Assembly: GCA_039804245.1 (NCBI GenBank)
Contig: JBDLWO010000209.1
Coordinates: forward strand, 1-7,331
Length of the DNA stretch: 7,331 nt
Reading direction: 5' to 3'
Origin: M3007 sp039804245
GTDB taxonomy: Bacteria > Bacteroidota > Bacteroidia > Chitinophagales > Saprospiraceae
Made by a program: the position numbers and the translations under genes. How positions within the stretch are numbered: position 1 is the first letter of the stretch; each line of letters begins with the position of its first letter. The notes beneath the pieces were generated by a model. It saw nothing but the letters and a program-made list of their open reading frames with translations, made no database searches and had not been told where the DNA came from. Shown one piece after another: positions 1 to 5,169 of this stretch.

Positions 1-1303
1 CGGTATAGGTGGTGGTTTCGGGGGGTGAGGCTACCGGCGTCGGTCCCGAAGTGATGTCAAGGAATGATGTTGGAGCCCATGTATAGGAAACAGCATTCGC
101 CCAATAGGCCGTCAGTTGGGACGACTCGCCCCTGGCTATTTCTTCAGGATCAGCTGAAACAGTGAGCTCCCCCTCTGTCAGGGTCAGATTCAGCGTATAA
201 ATGAAAGTGTCCGCACAGGGAGTATTGGGCTCTGCAACAAGGGCTATCCGGTAGGTTCCTGTATCGGGATACGTATGAACCGGGGAAAATGCGACTGATG
301 TCTGACTCAGTTGCTGTGGCCAGTCGAAATACCACCTGAAAAACGTGGAAAAGCGGCTCTCATTGGCAAAACGCACCGTCAGGGTATCGCAGACGGTTTG
401 CGGAACAAAAAAAGACGCCGCAGGCTGCCCGCAGTCGGCCACATTGTACTGAAAGTCTCTGCGCGTGGTGGACAAATAGGTGCCGCCACGGTACTCATCC
501 ACACAAACACCGACTACAAAGTTACCAACTGTATTCGGCACACCGGTCATAAAGCCTGTGGAGGAATTAATGGCAAGTGGTTGCCCGCCCAGAATATTGG
601 CCAGGCTATAGGGCGGATCGATCCACTCCAGTTCAGGATACGGCGGCGGCAGCGGCGGTTTCGGCATGGCATTCAGCGAATCAGGTCCGTTCAATGGGGT
701 GCACAGCCGGTAAAAAAGCGAATCTCCGTCCTGATCGGTTGCGCTGTGATCAAAATCAACAGGCTGATGTACGCATATAGCCACCGGGGGCCAGTTGACA
801 AAAGTGGCAGATGTATTGCAGCTCTGCAGTGTCTCACCTGAAATATTTGCGGTGAAACTGATTCCCGTATTCAGGGGATCGGGTATATTGCGAATCAGCT
901 GGTTTCTGCAACATCGCTGATAAATGAGCGTGTATCCGTCGGGACGATATGGGAGAGTGACTGTGCCCGTGTAGGTGGCCTTGTGAACACAAACATCGGG
1001 TGGACCAACCAGGCACGGGTTATTGAGTACTATGGGAAGCGTATCGTTCGTCAGCTTGTCGTAAGCCAGTTCCAGTTTCCTGAATAAAAAATTGGTGCCG
1101 TTACTGTAAACTCCCACAACGGCCGGGTCATCGAAGGCAGGCCGGCCATTGTAGCAGTCGCGGTAAACAGTGAGAATGACCTGGTATGTCTGGCCACCCA
1201 GACACCTGTAGGTTATTTCACCCCCTACTATATGGGTCGCATGGGCTGTTCCTGGCAAACATCCGAGAACAGTCCAGAAAAAAAGCAAGTATAATTGGCG
1301 CAT
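1..1303 (-). CDS. Secreted PKD/Ig-like surface protein, probable T9SS cargo (C-terminus beyond left edge)
   Basis: The open frame starts at ATG 1303-1301 and continues without a stop to the window edge, giving 434 residues of an incomplete protein. An in-frame TGA at 1318-1316 lies just upstream, so this is the first possible Met start. Residues 1-22 form a signal peptide (hydrophobic LYLLFFWTVLG, then a cleavage site after AHA). The mature protein begins THIVGGEITY and residues 23-290 form a cysteine-rich module with VYRDC (46-50), QRCCRN (129-134), DQDGDSL (190-196) and a proline-rich loop (214-223). I recall this module from large Saprospiraceae/Chitinophagaceae secreted proteins. Residues about 293-376 resemble a PKD domain (FFRWYFDW, then HTYPDTGTYRIAL). 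Residues 377-434 match the Bacteroidota Ig-like repeat ending VASPPETTTYT, which often precedes a CHU_C-type sorting domain. That domain would lie outside the window, so type IX export is inferred. Role unknown; adhesion or a matrix function is possible. It follows sdhB by 46 bases and probably has its own promoter. Confidence 0.88.
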   Translation of the reverse strand, partial: MRQLYLLFFWTVLGCLPGTAHATHIVGGEITYRCLGGQTYQVILTVYRDCYNGRPAFDDPAVVGVYSNGTNFLFRKLELAYDKLTNDTLPIVLNNPCLVGPPDVCVHKATYTGTVTLPYRPDGYTLIYQRCCRNQLIRNIPDPLNTGISFTANISGETLQSCNTSATFVNWPPVAICVHQPVDFDHSATDQDGDSLFYRLCTPLNGPDSLNAMPKPPLPPPYPELEWIDPPYSLANILGGQPLAINSSTGFMTGVPNTVGNFVVGVCVDEYRGGTYLSTTRRDFQYNVADCGQPAASFFVPQTVCDTLTVRFANESRFSTFFRWYFDWPQQLSQTSVAFSPVHTYPDTGTYRIALVAEPNTPCADTFIYTLNLTLTEGELTVSADPEEIARGESSQLTAYWANAVSYTWAPTSFLDITSGPTPVASPPETTTYT

Positions 1304-1344
1304 TTGTGGGGATTTTCAGGTATAAAAGCATGAGCAGTCCCCGG

Positions 1345-1376
1345 CAAAATTATACCATCTCCTTGTCCGAAGCAAA
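1345..1376 (-). promoter_or_regulatory. Predicted Bacteroidota-type promoter for the surface-protein gene
   Basis: On the minus strand TTTG (1376-1373) is followed after exactly 20 bases by TAATTTTG (1352-1345). This matches the Bacteroidota consensus of a -33 TTTG and a -7 TAnnTTTG with about 19-21 bases between them. Transcription would start near 1338-1340, giving a leader of roughly 35 bases before the ATG at 1303. The element overlaps the sdhB 3' end, and the sdhB stop codon TAA supplies the first three bases of the -7 box. Found by reading the sequence; no transcription data. Confidence 0.6.
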
Positions 1377-2105
1377 CACGGCACTCAGGTATTCGCGGTT
1401 CATGCGCGCGATATTTTCCACCGAGATTTCTTTGGGACATTCAGCTTCACAGGCCTTTACATTGGAACACTGACCGAAGCCTTCCCTGTCCATTTGAGCT
1501 ACCATGGAGATAACGCGCTTCTGGCGCTCAACCTGTCCCTGCGGCAACAGGGCCAGATGTGAAACCTTTGCGGATGTGAAGAGCATGGCTGAAGCATTCG
1601 GGCATGCAGCCACACAGGCGCCACAACCGATGCAGGTGGCAGCGTCGAACGCACGGGATGCCATTTCTTTCTCAATCGGAATAGCATTGGCATCCTGCGC
1701 CTGACCCGTATTCACATTGACATAGCCACCCGACTGGATAATCCGGTCGAAAGCGGAGCGGTTGACCACCAGATCCTTGATGACCGGGAAAGCACTGGCG
1801 CGGAATGGTTCGATAACGATGGTATCGCCTTCATGGTAGTGGCGCATATGCACCTGACAAGTGGTAGTACCCTTCATCGGACCGTGCGGGCGACCGTCTA
1901 TGACAAGTGAGCAGGTTCCACAGATACCTTCGCGGCAGTCGTGCTCGAATGCAACGGGCTCCTCACGTTGAGCTACCAGCTGCTCATTCAGTACGTCCAG
2001 CATCTCCAGGAAGGACATGTCGGGATTCACATCATTCAGTTGATAGGTGACGAATTCACCCTTGTATTTGCCACCCTGGCGCCAGACTTTTAGCGTGAGC
2101 TTCAT
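1350..2105 (-). CDS. sdhB: Succinate dehydrogenase/fumarate reductase iron-sulfur subunit
   Basis: The 251-residue iron-sulfur subunit of complex II carries electrons from the SdhA flavin to the SdhC hemes on the cytoplasmic side of the membrane. Its length is normal for the family. The N-terminal ferredoxin-like domain holds the [2Fe-2S] site, with CREGICGTC giving Cys57, Cys62 and Cys65, and Cys83 as the fourth ligand. The C-terminal domain has CIGCGACVAACP (Cys158, 161, 164, 168) and CSNVKACEAECP (Cys213, 219, 223). By homology to E. coli SdhB, the [4Fe-4S] cluster uses Cys158/161/164/223 and the [3Fe-4S] cluster uses Cys168/213/219. All ligands are present, so the subunit looks functional. 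It starts at ATG 2105-2103 after an A-rich leader without a Shine-Dalgarno site, 103 bases after the sdhA stop. It is the last gene of sdhCAB. No promoter of its own is visible in the spacer, so co-transcription with sdhA is likely. Confidence 0.97.
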   Translation of the reverse strand: MKLTLKVWRQGGKYKGEFVTYQLNDVNPDMSFLEMLDVLNEQLVAQREEPVAFEHDCREGICGTCSLVIDGRPHGPMKGTTTCQVHMRHYHEGDTIVIEPFRASAFPVIKDLVVNRSAFDRIIQSGGYVNVNTGQAQDANAIPIEKEMASRAFDAATCIGCGACVAACPNASAMLFTSAKVSHLALLPQGQVERQKRVISMVAQMDREGFGQCSNVKACEAECPKEISVENIARMNREYLSAVFASDKEMV

Positions 2106-2177
2106 TTATCTGATTGATTTTGTGCTGTTAACAAAGAATTCGGTTTTCCAGGGCCTTTGGGGCCATGTTTTACTTGT

Positions 2178-2203
2178 TTTGAATGAATTTCAACTCATTC
2201 AAA
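2178..2203 (-). repeat. Inverted repeat (9-bp stem, 8-nt loop) in the sdhA-sdhB spacer
   Basis: TTTGAATGA (2178-2186) is perfectly complementary to TCATTCAAA (2195-2203). The stem begins 5 bases after the sdhA stop codon (2211-2209) in the direction of transcription. It is AT-rich and is not followed by a clear T-tract (the next bases on the minus strand are ACAAGTAAAACATGG), so it is a poor terminator. It could slow RNA decay, act as a processing point or be a protein site. The spacer is long compared with the 31-base sdhC-sdhA gap. Confidence 0.4.
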
Positions 2204-2208
2204 CCTTG

Positions 2209-4152
2209 TTATTCATAGCTGCGTTGTGCCACTTCAATTTCCTCGTAATTCAGGGGCTCTTTGTGGAGTTGAGCCTCCTGGCTTTCACCTTTCCACTCCC
2301 AGGCTGCCACGTACATGAAGTTTTGATCGTCGCGCAGGGCTTCACCCTTGTCGGTCTGGTATTCTTCACGGAAGTGACCTCCGCAGCTTTCATTGCGGTG
2401 CAGTGCGTCCTGACACATCAGCTCACCCAGTTCGAGGAAATCGGCCACACGCCATGCTTTCTCGAACTCGGGGTTATACTCGTTCGTGGAGCCCGGCACA
2501 AACAGATCACTCCAGAATTCGGCACGGAGCGCGCGAATATCACTGATAGCCTGTTTGAGACCCTGTTCACTGCGGGCCATACCGCACTGATCCCACATTA
2601 TCTTGCCCAGACGGCGGTGGAAACTTTCTGCACTTTGCCTGCCATTGATACTGACAAGCTTGTTGATACGCTCTTTTACTTCCTTTTCAACCTGATCGAA
2701 CTCGGGTGCATCGGTAGAAACAGCACCTGTGCGAATTTCTTTTGAAAGGTACGAGCCGATAGTATAAGGCAACACGAAATAGCCATCGGCGAGGCCCTGC
2801 ATGAGAGCGGATGCGCCGAGGCGATTGGCGCCGTGATCGCTGAAGTTTGCCTCTCCACAGGCGTACAGACCCGGGACGGAAGTCATCAGTTCGTAATCAA
2901 CCCACAATCCGCCCATAGTGTAGTGCACGGCGGGATAGATACGCATAGGTGTCGTATAAGGATCGTCGCCTGTAATTTTTGCGTACATCTCGAACAGGTT
3001 GCCGTATTTGGCCTCCACGGTAGCTTTGCCCTGGCGTTTGATGGCATCGGCGAAATCCAGATAGACGGCGAGACCGGACTTGCCCACTCCCCTGCCCTCG
3101 TCGCACACCACTTTGGCGGCGCGGCTGGCGATATCGCGGGGTACAAGGTTTCCGAATGCCGGGTATCGGCGCTCGAGATAATAGTCACGATCTTCCTCCG
3201 GGATCTGCGTTGGCGCTTTCTTGCAATCTTCTGCCTTCTTTGGTACCCATACACGACCATCGTTGCGGAGCGATTCCGACATGAGGGTCAGCTTTGACTG
3301 ATATTCGCCGGAAACCGGGATACAGGTAGGGTGAATCTGGGTAAAGCACGGATTGCCGAAATAAGCCCCCCTGCGGTGCGCGCGCCAGGTGGCCGTTGTG
3401 TTGCACATCATGGCGTTGGTACTCAGATAGAATACGTTTCCGTAGCCACCGGTACAAAGCACCACAGCGTGAGCAGAGTGGCGTTCGAGTTCGCCCGTAA
3501 GCAGGTTGCGCACGATCACACCGCGGCATTTGCCGTCAATGGTTACCACATCCAGCATTTCGTGGCGGTTGTAGAGCTTGACAGTCCCCAGAGCTACCTG
3601 ACGGCTCAGCGCCTGATAGGCGCCGATGAGCAGCTGCTGTCCGGTTTGTCCGCGCGCGTAGAACGTACGCGAGACCTGAGTGCCCCCGAAAGAGCGGTTA
3701 TCGAGCAATCCACCGTATTCGCGGGCAAAAGGCACACCCTGGGCAACACACTGGTCAATAATATCTACCGAGACTTCGGCCAGACGATGTACGTTGCCTT
3801 CGCGTGCGCGGAAGTCGCCTCCTTTGATGGTATCATAAAACAGGCGATAAACAGAGTCGCCATCATTGCGGTAGTTCTTGGCCGCGTTTATACCGCCCTG
3901 GGCGGCGATAGAGTGCGCACGACGCGGACTGTCGTGGTAAGTGAACACCTTGACATTATAGCCGAGTTCGCCGAGGGATGCTGCGGCCGAAGAGCCGGCG
4001 AGACCTGAACCGATCACGATAACATCAATGCGGCGCTTGTTGTTGGGTGCTACCAGCGAAACGTGACCTTTGTAGCCTTCCCACTTCTCTCCTACCGGTC
4101 CCTGCGGGATACCGGAGTTGAGCGTTCCGTTTTGGGCAGTTGAATTTGCCAT
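2209..4152 (-). CDS. sdhA: Succinate dehydrogenase/fumarate reductase flavoprotein subunit
   Basis: The 647-residue catalytic subunit of complex II interconverts succinate and fumarate at a covalently bound FAD. The dinucleotide-binding glycines are at IGSGLAGSSAA (47-57). His80 in RRAHSIAAQGG is the expected FAD-linking histidine. Active-site residues by comparison with E. coli SdhA are His274 (IHPT), Glu293 (LMSESLR), Arg339 (VPRDIASR, the proton-transfer arginine), His410 (HYTMGG) and Arg444 (HGANRLGASAL). The FAD-binding C-terminal stretch GLYACGEA is at 428-435. The segment around 305-345 (PTQIPEEDRDYYLERRYPAF) is typical of the long type-B flavoproteins in Bacteroidota. An N-terminal extension of about 40 residues precedes the FAD fold. 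The start ATG 4152-4150 lies 31 bases after the sdhC stop, in the same transcript. Sequence alone does not settle whether it mainly oxidises succinate or reduces fumarate; the gene order and aerobic-type relatives suggest succinate oxidation. Confidence 0.97.
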   Translation of the reverse strand: MANSTAQNGTLNSGIPQGPVGEKWEGYKGHVSLVAPNNKRRIDVIVIGSGLAGSSAAASLGELGYNVKVFTYHDSPRRAHSIAAQGGINAAKNYRNDGDSVYRLFYDTIKGGDFRAREGNVHRLAEVSVDIIDQCVAQGVPFAREYGGLLDNRSFGGTQVSRTFYARGQTGQQLLIGAYQALSRQVALGTVKLYNRHEMLDVVTIDGKCRGVIVRNLLTGELERHSAHAVVLCTGGYGNVFYLSTNAMMCNTTATWRAHRRGAYFGNPCFTQIHPTCIPVSGEYQSKLTLMSESLRNDGRVWVPKKAEDCKKAPTQIPEEDRDYYLERRYPAFGNLVPRDIASRAAKVVCDEGRGVGKSGLAVYLDFADAIKRQGKATVEAKYGNLFEMYAKITGDDPYTTPMRIYPAVHYTMGGLWVDYELMTSVPGLYACGEANFSDHGANRLGASALMQGLADGYFVLPYTIGSYLSKEIRTGAVSTDAPEFDQVEKEVKERINKLVSINGRQSAESFHRRLGKIMWDQCGMARSEQGLKQAISDIRALRAEFWSDLFVPGSTNEYNPEFEKAWRVADFLELGELMCQDALHRNESCGGHFREEYQTDKGEALRDDQNFMYVAAWEWKGESQEAQLHKEPLNYEEIEVAQRSYE

Positions 4153-4183
4153 ATCAATACTTTGGAAAAAAGTCTGTGAATGT

Positions 4184-4870
4184 TTAGCGGTTCAGATACA
4201 TCAGGACAGGGATAGCGGAGAAACCGACCGCCATACCAACGGAGTAAACCATTCCTATTGCCCTGATAACCGGCGTATAGCGGCGATGGTTCAGACCGAG
4301 TGTCTGAAATGCAGACCAGAACCCGTGCCACAGGTGCAAACCGACTACTGCCATGCATATTACATAGAATATGACGTAAAAGATGTTGGAGTAGGCTTCT
4401 GCAACGGGAATGTACAGATTGTTCACCGGGTGGTCATAGGCAGCGACCTCAACAGGAGGCAACACACCCATCTTCATTTTCAGCCAGAATTGCCAGAGAT
4501 GCAGAATGAGAAATACAAAAATAATCATGCCTAACCAGGCCATGTTACGGGATGTACGCTCGGAGCTGCGTTCATAAGTCACGGCATAACGCACATTACC
4601 CCGCGCCTTCCGATTTTTGAGCGCCAGTGCTATACCCTGCCAGGCATGCAGCAGGATGAAGGCATAGAGCGAATAGGAGACCGTCTTGATGAGCGGATTG
4701 TGGGTCATGAACCAGGCATACGTATTGAACGCCTCGCCACCGTCGTCTTTCAGCAACTGCAGATTGCCGATCAGGTGTACAATCAGGAATAACATCAGAA
4801 AGATGCCTGTGAGTGACATCACCACTTTCTGACCGATGGAAGATGAAAGGAATTTGGTAAACCAATTCAT
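4184..4870 (-). CDS. sdhC: Succinate dehydrogenase cytochrome b subunit, type B, di-heme
   Basis: This 228-residue membrane anchor of complex II holds two b hemes and the quinone site. Five hydrophobic helices are visible at roughly 16-40, 62-84, 110-131, 161-186 and 203-226, with no separate sdhD nearby; one five-helix anchor is the type B arrangement of Bacillus SQR and Wolinella QFR. Candidate heme ligands are His32 (IVHLIGN), His75 (LLHAWQG), His124 (ILHLWQF) and His179 (GLHLWHGFW, aligning by eye with His155 of B. subtilis SdhC); His182 lies close by. The position two residues before His179 is glycine, where Wolinella FrdC has the E-pathway Glu180. The second helix and C-terminal part are well conserved in style with other Bacteroidota cytochrome b subunits. 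It is the first gene of sdhCAB and starts at ATG 4870-4868 behind an AT-rich leader without a Shine-Dalgarno site. A candidate promoter lies about 95 bases upstream. Confidence 0.95.
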   Translation of the reverse strand: MNWFTKFLSSSIGQKVVMSLTGIFLMLFLIVHLIGNLQLLKDDGGEAFNTYAWFMTHNPLIKTVSYSLYAFILLHAWQGIALALKNRKARGNVRYAVTYERSSERTSRNMAWLGMIIFVFLILHLWQFWLKMKMGVLPPVEVAAYDHPVNNLYIPVAEAYSNIFYVIFYVICMAVVGLHLWHGFWSAFQTLGLNHRRYTPVIRAIGMVYSVGMAVGFSAIPVLMYLNR

Positions 4871-4924
4871 TATTTACCAGAGTTTATATTGTTAGTTTTG
4901 TTTGATTGAAAGCCGATCAGGGCT

Positions 4925-4968
4925 GTTTTGCACGCGAACGACACGAATGCCGCTTTGCACCGCAAAAC
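4925..4968. repeat. Operator-like repeats around the putative sdhC promoter
   Basis: TTTGCAC occurs twice on the plus strand, at 4927-4933 and 4954-4960, 27 bases apart. The second copy is half of a short palindrome TTTGC-acc-GCAAA (4954-4966). GTTTTGC (4925-4931) and GCAAAAC (4962-4968) form a 7-bp inverted pair. The palindrome overlaps the proposed -7 box and start site, where a regulator could block transcription. The repeats are short and chance is a real alternative. Confidence 0.3.
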
Positions 4969-4970
4969 TA
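4963..4970 (-). promoter_or_regulatory. Candidate -7 box of the sdhCAB promoter
   Basis: TAGTTTTG on the minus strand (4970-4963) fits the Bacteroidota -7 consensus TAnnTTTG exactly. The -33 partner is weak: at the usual spacing there is only CTTT or TTTT (around 4989-4993), and the nearest TTG (4998-4996) is 25 bases away. The start would lie near 4956, giving a leader of about 85 bases ahead of sdhC. Confidence 0.45.
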
Positions 4971-5107
4971 TTAATAGGTGCTGTCTTTAAAAGAACAATA
5001 GAGAAAAATCGTTTGATGCTTATTTTATTTAGAAACGGTAAAAACAATCTGAAAGCTGTTTTGACGCTGTCCCGGGCACTTTACACCTGTTGACCAGGCC
5101 GGAAATG

Positions 5108-5144
5108 CAGTCGGGTTTCCGGAGCAACTCCGGAAACCCGACTG
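5108..5144 (-). terminator. Perfect 17-bp hairpin downstream of ppiD, probable terminator
   Basis: CAGTCGGGTTTCCGGAG (5108-5124) and CTCCGGAAACCCGACTG (5128-5144) are exact reverse complements around a 3-base loop. The hairpin begins 25 bases after the ppiD stop codon and lies before the sdhC promoter region. The stem is long and GC-rich, but the bases after it on the minus strand (CATTTCC) are only a weak T-tract. Intrinsic termination, 3'-end protection, or a dispersed palindromic repeat are all possible. Confidence 0.65.
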
Positions 5145-5169
5145 AAATTATTGGTTGAGATGGCCTGTA

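Larger units (their letters stand above)
4871..5169. other. Non-coding gap between ppiD and sdhC
   Basis: This 299-base stretch contains no convincing gene. A 63-codon plus-strand frame at 4902-5093 lacks any recognisable protein character. In minus-strand order it holds the hairpin at 5144-5108, an undistinguished segment to about 5045, an AT-rich stretch (about 5045-4985) that could serve as an upstream promoter element, the TAGTTTTG box at 4970-4963, small repeats at 4925-4968, and an A-rich leader to the sdhC start. Confidence 0.7.

Noticed and set aside
311..841. A 176-codon plus-strand frame opposite the surface-protein gene
   Set aside because: The minus strand encodes a coherent secreted protein through the whole region; the plus-strand translation is an unstructured basic sequence.
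1308..1342. GGGGA/TCCCC inverted pair between sdhB and the surface-protein gene
   Set aside because: Only 5 bp of stem with a 25-base loop and no T-tract, so it is not a credible terminator.
2149..2168. GGCC repeats in the sdhA-sdhB spacer as a second hairpin
   Set aside because: Only 4 bp pair cleanly and the flanks do not extend the stem.
2047..2745. A 232-codon plus-strand frame with hydrophobic stretches across sdhA/sdhB
   Set aside because: Antisense to the sdhA 3' end and sdhB 5' end; the hydrophobic character follows from complementing Glu/Lys-rich codons, and no family resemblance is seen.
3331..4008. A 225-codon plus-strand frame opposite sdhA
   Set aside because: Shadow of the conserved sdhA coding sequence, with no plausible start signal or domain.
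4902..5093. A 63-codon plus-strand frame in the ppiD-sdhC gap
   Set aside because: No recognisable protein features, and it runs over the predicted sdhC promoter elements.
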